From SUG1106 sp051883095 (GTDB lineage: Bacteria > Bacillota > Clostridia > Peptostreptococcales > Anaerovoracaceae): a stretch of DNA of 64,000 nucleotides. Positions 36,748-46,042 of the stretch are shown one piece after another. Numbering within the stretch: position 1 is the stretch's first letter; each line of letters starts with the position of its first letter. The notes under the pieces were generated by a model. The model searched no databases and was not told where the DNA came from. It worked only from the letters and a program-made list of their open reading frames with translations. Made by a program: the position numbers and the translations under genes. Where the stretch lies: NCBI GenBank assembly GCA_051883095.1, contig JBJETB010000092.1, positions 43,467-107,466 of the forward strand. Reading direction: 5' to 3'.

Positions 36748-38106
36748 ATGGGAAAAGAACTTATACTTCAGACACTTAGACACGAAAAAACAAACGAAAT
36801 TCCATGGGTGCCATTTGCAGGCGTACATGTAGGAAAGCTTAAAGGATATACTGCAGAGCAGGTTCTCAGAGATGAGGATAAATTAGTTGAATGTCTCCTT
36901 GAGGCAGACAGACTGTATGTTCCTGACGGCATGCCTATCATCTTCGACCTTCAGGTTGAAGCAGAAATCCTCGGATGCGATCTTATGTGGGCCGAAAATA
37001 ATCCGCCATCAGTAAAGAGCCATCCGCTTGCTGATGAAAAGTATATACCTTGCACATGCAAGATTCCTACAGAGGAATCCGGCAGACTTCCTATGATTCT
37101 TTCAGCAATGAGAAGAGTAAAAGCAGAAATCGGTGACAAGACTGCTCTGTACGGATTAATCTGCGGACCGTTCACTCTGGCTTCACACCTTAGAGGAACC
37201 AACATCTTTATGGATATGGTTTCAGATCCTAATTATGTTAAGGAACTGGTTGGATACTGCTCACAGGTTGCTGTGGCAATGGCAAAGATGTATCTGGATG
37301 CAGGTATGGATGTCATCGCAGTAGTTGACCCTCTGGTATCTCAGGTATCACCTAAGCACATCGAGAAGATGCTGGCTGACGGCTTCAAGGCTGTATTCGA
37401 TTATGTAAGATCAAGAGGAGCATTATCCTGCTTCTTCGTATGCGGCAATGCTTCAAAGCAGATAGAAGAAATGTGTAAGATGGGTCCTGACGGAGTATCT
37501 GTAGATGAGAACGTAAACCTTCCTAAGGCTAAGGAAATCACCGACAAGTACAATATCACAATCGGAGGAAACATTCCTCTTACTACAACCATGCTTCACG
37601 GCAACCAGGAAGACAACATGAAGGGCGTTATAGACCTGATCGATTCTTTAGATCATTTCAACCTGATCGTAAGCCCTGGATGCGATATGCCTTATGACAC
37701 TCCTGTTGAAAACACAATCGCATGTGCACAGGCAGTAAAGAATCCTGACAGAACAAGAGAACTTATCAAGAACTACGAAACTGTTATCGATGATTCCAAT
37801 ATCGAAATTCCTGAATATGACAAGATGGATAAGGTACTCATCGAACTGTTCCTTCTTGACCCTGAACAGTGTGCAGCCTGCACTTACATGCTTGCATCAG
37901 TAGAGGACAACTGGGATGAGCTTAAGGATATTGCAGAATACAGAGTATACAAATACTTCATCAAGGATGATATCGCAAGAACCAGAAAGATGGGAATCGC
38001 AAATCTGCCTACAATGTGTATCGACGGAGAACAGAAGTACATCTCCATTATCCCTTCAAAGGATGAGCTGATTGCTGCTGTAAAAGAAGCAAAGGCAAAG
38101 AAGTAG
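36748..38106 (+). CDS. UroD/MtaA-family methyltransferase fused to a thioredoxin-like domain
   Basis: A 452-residue protein. Residues 1-350 form the uroporphyrinogen-decarboxylase barrel used by methylcobamide:coenzyme M or tetrahydrofolate methyltransferases (MtaA, MtbA, CmuA). The zinc motif His-x-Cys...Cys appears as Phe230-Val-Cys232 and Cys312 (SPGCDMP), so the His is missing; Cys228 is nearby. Residues about 360-452 resemble thioredoxin, with Cys375-x-x-Cys378 (QCAACTY) and a cis-Pro-type NLPTMC. It could take methyl groups from the corrinoid proteins, but the altered zinc site leaves this open. The start is ATG 36748, 6 bases after GGAGG. Confidence 0.8.
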   Translation: MGKELILQTLRHEKTNEIPWVPFAGVHVGKLKGYTAEQVLRDEDKLVECLLEADRLYVPDGMPIIFDLQVEAEILGCDLMWAENNPPSVKSHPLADEKYIPCTCKIPTEESGRLPMILSAMRRVKAEIGDKTALYGLICGPFTLASHLRGTNIFMDMVSDPNYVKELVGYCSQVAVAMAKMYLDAGMDVIAVVDPLVSQVSPKHIEKMLADGFKAVFDYVRSRGALSCFFVCGNASKQIEEMCKMGPDGVSVDENVNLPKAKEITDKYNITIGGNIPLTTTMLHGNQEDNMKGVIDLIDSLDHFNLIVSPGCDMPYDTPVENTIACAQAVKNPDRTRELIKNYETVIDDSNIEIPEYDKMDKVLIELFLLDPEQCAACTYMLASVEDNWDELKDIAEYRVYKYFIKDDIARTRKMGIANLPTMCIDGEQKYISIIPSKDELIAAVKEAKAKK

Positions 38107-38132
38107 AGATTGTTTGCGAAAGGAAGAGCATC

Positions 38133-39047
38133 ATGATTCAGATTGTACTTCTCAGCGGATTTCTGGGGGCAGGTAAAACCACATTGATGCAGCGTCTGCT
38201 GGATGCCTACAGTGACAGAAAAATCGGTGTTATAATCAATGAATTCGGAGAGATAAACATAGATGCCAAGCTGATAAGCCGTGACGGCATAGAGATGGCA
38301 GAGTTATCAAACGGTTCTATTTTCTGTGCATGCATCAAGGACAAGTTCGTGGACGGACTCATAGCCATGTCAAGGACAGACATTGAATATCTGTTTATCG
38401 AGGCATCGGGACTTGCTGACCCGTCAAATATGGGCGAAATTGTAGAGGGTATCCGAAGGGAAACCGGAGGCAATCTGATAATCAAAGGCAGTGTCTGTGT
38501 GACAGACGGGGTTAATTTTTTAGACCTTGTGGACATGCTGCCTGCGTTATCCAGACAGATAAAGCATGCCAATGCTGTAATAATAAACAAGCTTGACCTC
38601 ATCAATGATAACAGGCTTAAAGAAATAACAGACAAGGTTGAGGAAATCAATCAGTATGCGAGAATATATGCAGCATCACACTGCAATGTGAACATCAGAG
38701 AGATTGTGGAAAACTTTGCTTCGATTGTGGCCTGCAGCGAAGATACCACCAATACATATGAAAGCCGGCCTTTTACAGCTGTTGTAAGGGCTGACGTGCC
38801 TGTAAGCAAAGCCGAGCTTGTAGAGTTCATAAATGCTATCGCTCCTGACAGCTATCGAATCAAGGGATTTGTAAACACTGACGAGGGCGTGGTTGAGGTC
38901 AGCGGAGTTGTAAACAATCTGGTGATTACTCCATGGAAACAGCAGGAACTGACTGAGCTTGTGGTGATTTCATCTGTGGGAATCAGAATGCTGAGCGAAA
39001 TAACATCCTGTTCAAAAGATATTATGGGAGGAAAATTCTACATCTGA
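38133..39047 (+). CDS. CobW/G3E-family metal-chaperone GTPase
   Basis: A 304-residue GTPase of the COG0523 group. Walker A is GFLGAGKTTLM; the metal-binding motif appears as FCACI, a Cys-x-Cys variant of CxCC; the NKLDLI motif selects guanine. The C-terminal CobW_C domain includes RIKGFV. These proteins insert zinc, cobalt or nickel into target enzymes. It lies 26 bases after the UroD-thioredoxin gene, so it may load the metal of that enzyme. It overlaps the PadR gene by one base. Confidence 0.85.
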   Translation: MIQIVLLSGFLGAGKTTLMQRLLDAYSDRKIGVIINEFGEINIDAKLISRDGIEMAELSNGSIFCACIKDKFVDGLIAMSRTDIEYLFIEASGLADPSNMGEIVEGIRRETGGNLIIKGSVCVTDGVNFLDLVDMLPALSRQIKHANAVIINKLDLINDNRLKEITDKVEEINQYARIYAASHCNVNIREIVENFASIVACSEDTTNTYESRPFTAVVRADVPVSKAELVEFINAIAPDSYRIKGFVNTDEGVVEVSGVVNNLVITPWKQQELTELVVISSVGIRMLSEITSCSKDIMGGKFYI

Positions 39048-39421
39048 TGTATATTGAAATGGACTGCCCATGCAAGGGCAAAAATCTGGATAAGCTTCTG
39101 CAGCCTCTGATTCTCTGTTTAATCGTTAAAAACGGGAAGATGCATGGATTTGCAATACTCAAGGAGGTAAGCAGGATTCCACGGTTCAGAGACAAGGCGC
39201 CTGATGCCACGGGGCTGTACAGGTACCTTAAGAGAATGGAGGATTCCGGACTGCTGACTTCTGAAGAAGAGCAGGGAGATACTGCAGAGGCAGGCAAGCC
39301 TAAACGCGTTTTTTCCGTAACAGAGAAAGGACGGGCATGTCTGGAAAACTGGCGCAAGGCACTGGAGGATTACGATGTGTATATCCAGAGTCTTATAGAA
39401 ATGATTCAGGATGTTCTTTAA
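39047..39421 (+). CDS. PadR-family transcriptional regulator
   Basis: A 124-residue winged-helix regulator: LQPLILCLIVKNGKMHGFAILKEV leads into the recognition helix region, DATGLYRYLKRMEDSGLL, and the wing VFSVTEKGRACLENW. A Cys-x-Cys motif near the N-terminus (MDCPCKGK) is unusual for the family and could bind a metal. It is translationally coupled to the CobW gene (TGATG). Probable autoregulator of the UroD-CobW-PadR unit, an inference from position. Confidence 0.85.
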   Translation: MYIEMDCPCKGKNLDKLLQPLILCLIVKNGKMHGFAILKEVSRIPRFRDKAPDATGLYRYLKRMEDSGLLTSEEEQGDTAEAGKPKRVFSVTEKGRACLENWRKALEDYDVYIQSLIEMIQDVL

Positions 39422-39432
39422 AAGAAAAGAGT

Positions 39433-39463
39433 AAAAAAGCGGGTGCACATGCACCCGCTTTTT
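39433..39463. terminator. Bidirectional terminator between padR-like gene and lexA
   Basis: A perfect inverted repeat, AAAAAGCGGGTGCA and TGCACCCGCTTTTT, with A-runs and T-runs on both sides. Confidence 0.93.
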
Positions 39464-39531
39464 GATGAACAGCATCTGCTGTGAGTTACTGGTTTTGCAC
39501 TATATTATGTCTTACACCGGCATGCTGATGA

Positions 39532-40203
39532 CTATGAAAAATACCTGAAAACACCTTTGACTCTGCCGAGGATTGTGGCATCCTTCACGATGATAGGGCT
39601 CATGGAGCTGTTTTCGGGCTGGAGGCGTATGTGACCGTTTTCCTTGTAGAAGGTCTTGACAGTAGCCTCGCTTTCAAATCCGTCTATCATTGCAACTACT
39701 ATTTCTCCGTTATTAGCCTCTCTCGTCTGCTGAACCAGAATAAGATCACCGTCCATGATACCGGCTTCAATCATGCTTTCACCACGGACGCGGAGCATGA
39801 AACTGGAGCCGTTTCCTGCGAATCTGGCAGGAACCGGGAAAGAGCCTTCAATGTTCTCTTCAGCGAGGATAGGAGTTCCGGCGGCAACTCTGCCTATAAT
39901 AGGAACTTCTGCTATTTCACTTTCCGGGAAGGCAATTACATTGCCTCCTGTTGTATTGGAACCGGAAGCAGCATTGACATGTCCGCTTTTCTCTGCGGGA
40001 TCTACAACCATGAGTGCACGAGGCTTGGACGGGTCCTTTACCAGATATCCCTGTCTCACCAGACTCTCGATGTCCTTATGAGTAGTGGAAGTGGATTTGA
40101 TACCCAGAGCGGCACCTATCTCCCTTACTGTAGGAGGGTAGCCCTTGGTTCTGATCTCTTCTTTCATATAATCCAATATGCGCTGTTCTCTTTCCTTTAA
40201 CAT
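39532..40203 (-). CDS. lexA: SOS repressor LexA
   Basis: A 223-residue repressor. The N-terminal winged helix (YPPTVREIGAALGIKS) reads SOS boxes; the C-terminal S24 protease domain has the self-cleavage site Ala108-Gly109 (RVAAGTP), the nucleophile Ser143 (RGESM) and Lys183 (EATVK). RecA filaments trigger cleavage after DNA damage. ATG 40201-40203 is chosen because it begins the conserved MLKEREQRILDYM; an earlier in-frame start adds 49 unrelated residues. It ends with an amber stop and is divergent from the Mrp operon. Confidence 0.95.
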   Translation of the reverse strand: MLKEREQRILDYMKEEIRTKGYPPTVREIGAALGIKSTSTTHKDIESLVRQGYLVKDPSKPRALMVVDPAEKSGHVNAASGSNTTGGNVIAFPESEIAEVPIIGRVAAGTPILAEENIEGSFPVPARFAGNGSSFMLRVRGESMIEAGIMDGDLILVQQTREANNGEIVVAMIDGFESEATVKTFYKENGHIRLQPENSSMSPIIVKDATILGRVKGVFRYFS

Positions 40204-40270
40204 GTTTCCGCACCTTTCCTGAATAGTTATCACATAAACTGATAAACAGAAGTTTCTTTTTGATACCTGT

Positions 40271-40308
40271 ATTCTAGCACAAAACGAACAAAAAGTAAAC
40301 AAGTGTTT
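40271..40308 (-). promoter_or_regulatory. lexA promoter with candidate SOS box
   Basis: On the minus strand TTTACT (40294-40299) and TAGAAT (40271-40276) are 17 bases apart. The palindrome AAACACTTGTTT (40297-40308) overlaps the -35 and resembles the Gram-positive LexA box GAAC-N4-GTTC with both outer bases changed. Autoregulation is likely; the exact box is uncertain. Confidence 0.5.
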
Positions 40309-40389
40309 TTGTGCTGGATCCGACGATGTTCTGTAAGTTAACAAAGGCAAAAGGGAGAGATATTAAGGTTAAGAAACCGTTAAAATTTC

Positions 40390-40419
40390 TTGACATGAAT
40401 ATGCGTTTAATAGTATAAT
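40390..40419 (+). promoter_or_regulatory. Sigma-A promoter of the Mrp operon
   Basis: TTGACA (40390-40395) and TATAAT (40414-40419) match consensus fully, with an 18-base spacer, 22 bases before the first start codon. Confidence 0.85.
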
Positions 40420-40440
40420 TTACCTGTAACGGAGGATTCT

Positions 40441-41037
40441 ATGAAATTTAAATTGGGTAATATTAGGGTCAATGGGTCTCCATTGACCTATTTTGTTGAA
40501 TTGAGCATATTCCTGTTTGTTCTCTGGTTCATGCTTTCGGGCAGGACTGAGGTCAGATTCCTCATTATGGGGGCAGGGTTTTCTTTGCTGACCTCATATG
40601 TCTGTGCGCCGTTTCTCACCGTAAGGAACGAAAAAAACGGCAGAGAGTTTTTTCTTTTGCGAGTAAACATTTTTAAGATGCTCGGATATTTCGTCTGGTT
40701 GCTGAAGGAAATCTTTTTTTCCGGAATTGAAGTGACCAAAATCATTTTAAAAAAATCTGCTCTGGAACCGAGAATCGTTTATTTCAGAATGGATTATGAA
40801 AATCCTACTGCAGCTGCTTTGCTTGCCACTTCCATAACCCTGACACCGGGAACTATCACCCTGGATATCAACGATATGGGCGTCTATGAGATTTACGCTC
40901 TCAACGTCAGCTGTGCGGAGAGCCTGCTTTGCGGAAAAATGCAGAAAAAAATCGGAAAACTTTACGGAGAGACCTGCGAATACAGAGCTTTGCCGGAACT
41001 GGAAACTGATCATATTCCGCCGGATACGGAATGGTAA
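40441..41037 (+). CDS. mrpE: Mrp antiporter subunit E
   Basis: A 198-residue MnhE/MrpE-family protein, a membrane subunit of multi-gene Na+/H+ antiporters and related complexes. Two or three hydrophobic segments in the first 105 residues are followed by a soluble part containing ATSITLTPGTITLDI, the family signature. It opens the operon after a consensus promoter and GGAGG site. Order E-F-G-DUF4040-B-C-D matches archaeal-type Mrp/Mbh modules. Confidence 0.9.
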   Translation: MKFKLGNIRVNGSPLTYFVELSIFLFVLWFMLSGRTEVRFLIMGAGFSLLTSYVCAPFLTVRNEKNGREFFLLRVNIFKMLGYFVWLLKEIFFSGIEVTKIILKKSALEPRIVYFRMDYENPTAAALLATSITLTPGTITLDINDMGVYEIYALNVSCAESLLCGKMQKKIGKLYGETCEYRALPELETDHIPPDTEW

Positions 41038-41051
41038 GGAGGTAATGGGAA

Positions 41052-41333
41052 ATGAAATTGTTTTTCGGACTGTGCCTTCTGGCGTCGATATTGCTTTCTA
41101 TACCTCTTCTGATTATGCTGATCAGGAAAAGAGGCTTCTACAATCATTTTGCCGCTGTTCTGGCAATAAGCACCAATGTCACTATTTTTCTAATGCTTAT
41201 CGGTTTTGTTGACGGAAGACGTGACATGTATGTGGATATAGCATTATCCTTTGCAGTGCTTGGTTTTGTGAGCTCTGTCATAGTGGCCAAATTTATGAGT
41301 GGGGGAGGAGATCAGGATGATGACAGACGTTAG
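41052..41333 (+). CDS. mrpF: Mrp antiporter subunit F
   Basis: A 93-residue three-helix membrane protein of the MnhF family (LLIMLIRKRGFYNHFAAVLA, FVDGRRDMYVDIALSFAVLG). It overlaps the next gene by 17 bases and ends in an amber stop, so readthrough would be in the next gene's coding region in another frame. Confidence 0.85.
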   Translation: MKLFFGLCLLASILLSIPLLIMLIRKRGFYNHFAAVLAISTNVTIFLMLIGFVDGRRDMYVDIALSFAVLGFVSSVIVAKFMSGGGDQDDDRR

Positions 41334-41667
41334 GTGTGTTCTGACCGTGATATTCCTGGCTGTAGGACTGTTTTTCATGGCCGTATCGGTGGCAGGTGTG
41401 ATAAGGTTTCCGGACTTTTTCAGCCGTCTCCACGCTATAGGCCTGGGGCAGTCTCTGGGAATAGGCTTCTGCTGCTTCGGACTGTTTATTTATCAGGGGC
41501 CTGATATTACAGGATTAAAAATTTTGATGGTTTTATTTTTATCCATGCTTGCAGGACCTATTGGAACCCACATAGTTGACAGGGTTGCTTTCAGAGAAGG
41601 ACTTAAACGGGAAGAAAAAATCGAGAAAGTAAAAAATGAGGAAGGAAGTGACAGCTCATGTCTGTGA
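41317..41667 (+). CDS. mrpG: Mrp antiporter subunit G
   Basis: A 116-residue MnhG/PhaG-family membrane subunit with the conserved GVIRFPDFFSRLHAIGLGQS segment. ATG 41317 follows GGAGGAG by 6 bases. It overlaps mrpF and, by ten bases, the DUF4040 gene. Confidence 0.88.
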   Translation: MMTDVRCVLTVIFLAVGLFFMAVSVAGVIRFPDFFSRLHAIGLGQSLGIGFCCFGLFIYQGPDITGLKILMVLFLSMLAGPIGTHIVDRVAFREGLKREEKIEKVKNEEGSDSSCL

Positions 41668-41900
41668 TTATGCTTGAGGGAGCGTTTCTGCTTCTGCTGA
41701 TACTCATCGCCATAGTGATTATTTTTGGAAAGGACCTGCTGGCGCTTACTATCATATACTGCACATTCAGTTTTTCGGCAATGCTTCTTTACATACTGGC
41801 AGGGGCAGCAGATGTGGCGTTTACAGAAGCGGTAATAGGTGTGATTTCCACAGTATACTTTATTATTGCTATTAAATCCATCAGCAGGCGGTGTAAATAA
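41658..41900 (+). CDS. DUF4040/MbhD-like antiporter subunit
   Basis: An 80-residue two- or three-helix membrane protein resembling the MbhD/MrpA C-terminal module (DUF4040): FGKDLLALTIIYCTFSFSAML and DVAFTEAVIGVISTVYFI. In canonical Mrp this part is fused to MrpA; here it is a separate gene, as in membrane-bound hydrogenase-type modules. It abuts the next gene directly. Confidence 0.82.
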   Translation: MSVIMLEGAFLLLLILIAIVIIFGKDLLALTIIYCTFSFSAMLLYILAGAADVAFTEAVIGVISTVYFIIAIKSISRRCK

Positions 41901-42659
41901 ATGACCAGAAAAAAAATTATCGGAGTAGCTGTTATAATTCTGGCAGCTGTGGCGGCTGTCATATGGGCTCCGGATATTATGCCGGCAGTGGGTGATTCGG
42001 AATCACCGGTAAACAGCTACCTTTCCACTTATTATATAGAAAATTCCCTGGAGGATACCGGGGCGCAGAACATGGTAACGGCAGTTCTTGCAGATTACAG
42101 AGGTTTTGATACTCTTTTTGAAACGTGTGTAATGTTTCTTGCCGGAATAACGGCTCTTATGATTATGTCATCCACAGCTAAGGTTGAGAAGTCTCAAAGA
42201 GAAAGACAGGAGGCATACAAGGTAAGTTTCAGCGGCACCGTTCTTGATACAGCTTTTCGCGTGGTGGTGCCTATAATCGTAATATATGCATTTTACGTAC
42301 TTGCCCACGGCGAAACCAGCCTGGGCGGAGGCTTCCAGGCTGGAGCTCTGCTGGCTATTGCATACATGATAGACAGAATCATACCGAGCTTTAATAACAG
42401 CCTGGGTAATATAACTGAAGAGGCTGCGGCAATGACAGCCGGTGTAGGAGTTTTTATATACATACTGACGGGGCTTCTGCCTATGTTCAATGGAGGCAAT
42501 TTCCTTCAGTATGAGAAGCTGCCTTTCGGTGCTGAACATGCAGCGGAGCTTCACAGCACCGGCATACTGATGATTGAAATCGGAGTGGTCGTATGCGTTA
42601 TGGCCACCATAATAAATATTCTGGAAGTCGTGCTTGAAAGGACCGAGTTTGATGATTGA
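41901..42659 (+). CDS. mrpB: MrpB with MbhE-like N-terminal extension
   Basis: A 252-residue membrane protein. The N-terminal 90 residues, with one helix and an external loop (YLSTYYIENSLEDTGAQN), resemble MbhE; the rest is an MnhB domain with HGETSLGGGFQAGALLAIAY. It is translationally coupled to mrpC (8-base overlap). Confidence 0.87.
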   Translation: MTRKKIIGVAVIILAAVAAVIWAPDIMPAVGDSESPVNSYLSTYYIENSLEDTGAQNMVTAVLADYRGFDTLFETCVMFLAGITALMIMSSTAKVEKSQRERQEAYKVSFSGTVLDTAFRVVVPIIVIYAFYVLAHGETSLGGGFQAGALLAIAYMIDRIIPSFNNSLGNITEEAAAMTAGVGVFIYILTGLLPMFNGGNFLQYEKLPFGAEHAAELHSTGILMIEIGVVVCVMATIINILEVVLERTEFDD

Positions 42660-43032
42660 TATTATAGAAACATTTTTAGCAGAAAAAGGTATATATATGA
42701 TGACCTTTGTCCTCATGGGGCTGGGGATATTAGGAATGATTACCTGCGGAAACTACATGAAAAAAATAATGTGCATGAACATTTTGCAGGTGTCCATCAT
42801 ATTCTTTTTCCTGGCATTGGGTCAGAAGGAGCACGGCACCCTTCCTGTTGTTGTAGAGAACCTTCTCGGAGCAGACGCTTATATTAATCCTCTCCCTCAT
42901 GCACTCATGCTGACCGCTATCGTAGTCAGTCTGGGAACTACAGGAGTGGCGCTGGCTCTGCTGATGAAGATAAAGGAAATCTACGGGACAATCGAGGAAG
43001 ATGAAATCACAGGAGAGGGGTGGAAGAAATGA
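42652..43032 (+). CDS. mrpC: Mrp antiporter subunit C (NuoK-like)
   Basis: A 126-residue three-helix protein homologous to complex I NuoK. Family features are GNYMKKIMCMNILQVSIIFFF and PLPHALMLTAIVVSLGTTGVA. ATG 42652 is chosen over an in-frame upstream start because of its AAAGGA site. It overlaps the downstream mrpD by four bases. Confidence 0.9.
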   Translation: MIDIIETFLAEKGIYMMTFVLMGLGILGMITCGNYMKKIMCMNILQVSIIFFFLALGQKEHGTLPVVVENLLGADAYINPLPHALMLTAIVVSLGTTGVALALLMKIKEIYGTIEEDEITGEGWKK

Positions 43033-44525
43033 TCTCTCATATGATTAACCACATACCTGTGCTTATAGTCATCGTTCCCCTCTGTGGGGCAGTACTGTGC
43101 CCGGTGATAAGTCATTTCAGCCCGTCTGCGGGCAAGAGAACCGTCATCGGTGCTCTGTTTGCAGCTTTTTGCATGAGCATAATTCAGCTGGCATCGGTAA
43201 TCAGGGCCGGTGAGGCCTTTCACTACTGGCTGGGAGGATGGCAGCCGCCTTACGGCATAGAATTTGTAATAGACGGAGTCAACGGCATAATTATAGTGCT
43301 GGTAAGCTTTATCGGTTTTATGACGTCTCTTTTCAGCAGTCCTTTCGAGGAGGCTGACAAGTCCGCACCTTTCAGAAGCGCCGGTTATTATTCCATCCTG
43401 TGCTTTCTGGTAATAGGACTTCTGGGCATGTCATCAACGGGAGATGCTTTCAATCTGTATGTTTTCATGGAAATCGTGGCTTTGTCAGGCTACGGGCTCA
43501 TAGCTATCGGTGAGGAAAAGGGACCTATAGCTGCTTTCAGGTATCTGCTTACGGGTACCATCGGTGCTTCTGCATATCTTCTGGGCGTAGGATTTCTCTA
43601 TTCTGCAACGGGGACTCTCAATATGGCGGATCTGGCTATACGTCTCTGCGAGGTAGAAAATATGCCTGTTATAATTCTTGCCATGGCCTGCATGATAGTA
43701 GGATTCGGCATCAAGATGGCTTTGTTCCCGCTTCATGGCTGGCAGCCTGCGGCTCATTCCTATGCTCATCCGGCAGCAGACCCTATGATTGCAGGCGTAA
43801 TGATCAAAATACCGGCTTACGCTATGTTCAGATTTTTCTTCTGTATATTCGACAGCAGCCTGCCGATGATGAAAACCATATTTACCATTATAGGAATTAT
43901 GGCGGTGCTGGGCATTCTTTTCGGATCGCTAAAGGCATTGCGATATGATAAATATAACAAGATTCTTGCCTATTCCAGTATAGGACAGGTGGGATATATA
44001 GCTCTTGGTTTTGCCATAGGCAACTTCTACGGTATAGCAGGAGCCGTACTTCACATACTAAGTCATGCTTTTATGAAAAGCGGACTGTTCTATACATCCG
44101 CAGCTTTTAAATATCGCTACGGAATTCATTATACGGATCAGCTTGGACAGGTATACCGCAAAATGCCGGTGACCTGCGGCGCTCTGGTGGTGATGTCTCT
44201 TTCCATGATAGGGCTGCCGCCTTTTGCAGGCTTTTTCAGCAAATGGTATCTGGCCCTGGGGGCAATCCAGAACGGACAGTATCTGTATGTTGCAGTGCTG
44301 ATTATAAGCAGTCTGCTCAGTGCTATATACTTTTTCAGAATATTTGAAAGGCTTTTTATGGGTGAAAAAACCGTAACAGAGCCTGATAACGTGCCGGGAC
44401 CTGAGGTGCCTTTGAGAATGCTGATTCCTATCGGCATTGCAGCTTTGATGGTAATAGCTCTGGGCCTGGGGAATTCGTTTATAGTCAACGGAATACTTAA
44501 AACTACGGTAATGGGGGTGCTTTAA
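43029..44525 (+). CDS. mrpD: Mrp antiporter subunit D, ND2/4/5-like, first copy
   Basis: A 498-residue proton-pumping membrane subunit with about 14 helices. The conserved lysine region appears in GFGIKMALFPLHGWQP and the broken-helix histidines near HAFMKSGLFY. ATG 43029 follows AGGAGAGGGG by 8 bases; GTG 43020 is an alternative. It is the first of three related ND4/ND5-like subunits in the operon. Confidence 0.9.
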   Translation: MISHMINHIPVLIVIVPLCGAVLCPVISHFSPSAGKRTVIGALFAAFCMSIIQLASVIRAGEAFHYWLGGWQPPYGIEFVIDGVNGIIIVLVSFIGFMTSLFSSPFEEADKSAPFRSAGYYSILCFLVIGLLGMSSTGDAFNLYVFMEIVALSGYGLIAIGEEKGPIAAFRYLLTGTIGASAYLLGVGFLYSATGTLNMADLAIRLCEVENMPVIILAMACMIVGFGIKMALFPLHGWQPAAHSYAHPAADPMIAGVMIKIPAYAMFRFFFCIFDSSLPMMKTIFTIIGIMAVLGILFGSLKALRYDKYNKILAYSSIGQVGYIALGFAIGNFYGIAGAVLHILSHAFMKSGLFYTSAAFKYRYGIHYTDQLGQVYRKMPVTCGALVVMSLSMIGLPPFAGFFSKWYLALGAIQNGQYLYVAVLIISSLLSAIYFFRIFERLFMGEKTVTEPDNVPGPEVPLRMLIPIGIAALMVIALGLGNSFIVNGILKTTVMGVL

Positions 44526-44527
44526 CT

Positions 44528-46042
44528 ATGACGATAATCAGTATAAGACCTTTCCTCGCCGTGACTGTTTCACTTCTGGCGGCATTGCTTATATTGACTC
44601 TGGGAAACAGGGTAAAACCAAATGTGAGAGAGGGCATAACACTTTCTGCAGCTGTAATAAAGGCGACGCTGGTGTTTTCCATGGTGCCTGCAGTGCTTTC
44701 AGGAAGTGAATATTACTTCTGCCTGTGGGAAATCGTTGACGGTATAGAACTTGCTTTCAGAACTGATGCTGCCGGTATGATTTTCGCCTGTGTGGCTTCG
44801 GGACTGTGGATTGTCACCTCCATTTATTCTATAGGATACATGAGGGGTCATCATGAAAAAAATCAGACAGGATATTTCGCGGCCTTCGCCGTGTGCCTTT
44901 CTTCGGCTATAGGAATTTCATTTGCAGCCAATCTGGTGACATTCTTTATATTCTACGAAATGCTGACGGTGGCTACCTATCCGCTGGTGGCTCACTATCG
45001 TGACGACAAAGCCAAAGCTTCAGGCAGAAAATATCTGGCCTACACCCTTATCAGCGGACAGATGTTTTTCGCGGCTATTGTGGCGGTTTATGCAATTTAC
45101 GGAACCTGCGATTTTAAGGCAGGCGGATTCATCGAGCCGGGCAGCGTGTCTATGGGGATTATGCTTCTGCTATTTTTCCTCATGATAGGAGGCGGAGCTG
45201 TCAAAGCAGGTGTCATGCCTCTCCACGGCTGGCTTCCTTCGGCGATGGTTGCACCGACTCCCGTAAGCGCACTCCTTCATGCAGTGGCTGTTGTAAAGGC
45301 GGGGGCTTTCTGTGTGCTTCGTGTGGTATGCTATGTTTTCGGACCTTCAGCCGTAAGCTGGTGTGGTGCTGACAAAATTCTTGCATGGTTTGCTGTGGCC
45401 ACTATACTGCTGTCGTCATTTATCGCCATGCGAAAGGACAATCTCAAGGCCCGGCTGGCCTTCTCGACTATCGGCCAGCTGTCATATATCGTGCTGGGCA
45501 TCAGTGTGCTGGCTCCTTACAGTATTGCCGGGGCAATGTTCCACATTGTGGCTCACGCATTTCTGAAGATTACATTGTTCATGTGCGCCGGTGCTATTTT
45601 CGTGACCAGTCATCTCTCGGAGATAAGCACCATGGGAGGCTTGGCGAAGCGCATGCCTGTGACTTGTGCATGCTTTGGTCTGGCGTCCCTGGGAATTGCG
45701 GGTCTTCCGCTTCTTGCAGGCTTCGTGAGCAAGTTCAATATAATTCGTGGTGCCCTCCTTATGGGCAAGCCGTTGTTTGCTGCGGTGCTGGTGGCTGCGG
45801 CGCTGCTGGCTATCAGCTATCTGATACCTGTTGTAAGGATTTTCTTCGGAAAGGCTGAAGAGGCTGGTGACTGTGAAGGCCACGGCGGACATGGTGATGC
45901 GGCGCCGGCTATGCTGATTCCAATTGTCATAACCGCGGCTGTTTCTCTGCTGCTAGGCGTTATGCCTGATGCAGGTCCTCACCTTTATGACCTGGCAGTA
46001 ATGGCGGCAGATGCCGTAACAGGAGGTGGAGCAATTGTCTAA
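44528..46042 (+). CDS. ND2/4/5-like antiporter subunit, second copy
   Basis: A 504-residue NuoL/M/N-family protein starting two bases after the previous stop. Conserved features are FIFYEMLTVATYPLVAHYRD, VMPLHGWLPSAMVAPTPVSA and LLHAVAVVKAGAF. The C-terminal loop has a His/Gly-rich patch (CEGHGGHGD) that could bind metal. It is shorter than MrpA and lacks the fused C-terminal modules, so it is better called a second MrpD/MbhH-like subunit. Confidence 0.85.
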   Translation: MTIISIRPFLAVTVSLLAALLILTLGNRVKPNVREGITLSAAVIKATLVFSMVPAVLSGSEYYFCLWEIVDGIELAFRTDAAGMIFACVASGLWIVTSIYSIGYMRGHHEKNQTGYFAAFAVCLSSAIGISFAANLVTFFIFYEMLTVATYPLVAHYRDDKAKASGRKYLAYTLISGQMFFAAIVAVYAIYGTCDFKAGGFIEPGSVSMGIMLLLFFLMIGGGAVKAGVMPLHGWLPSAMVAPTPVSALLHAVAVVKAGAFCVLRVVCYVFGPSAVSWCGADKILAWFAVATILLSSFIAMRKDNLKARLAFSTIGQLSYIVLGISVLAPYSIAGAMFHIVAHAFLKITLFMCAGAIFVTSHLSEISTMGGLAKRMPVTCACFGLASLGIAGLPLLAGFVSKFNIIRGALLMGKPLFAAVLVAAALLAISYLIPVVRIFFGKAEEAGDCEGHGGHGDAAPAMLIPIVITAAVSLLLGVMPDAGPHLYDLAVMAADAVTGGGAIV

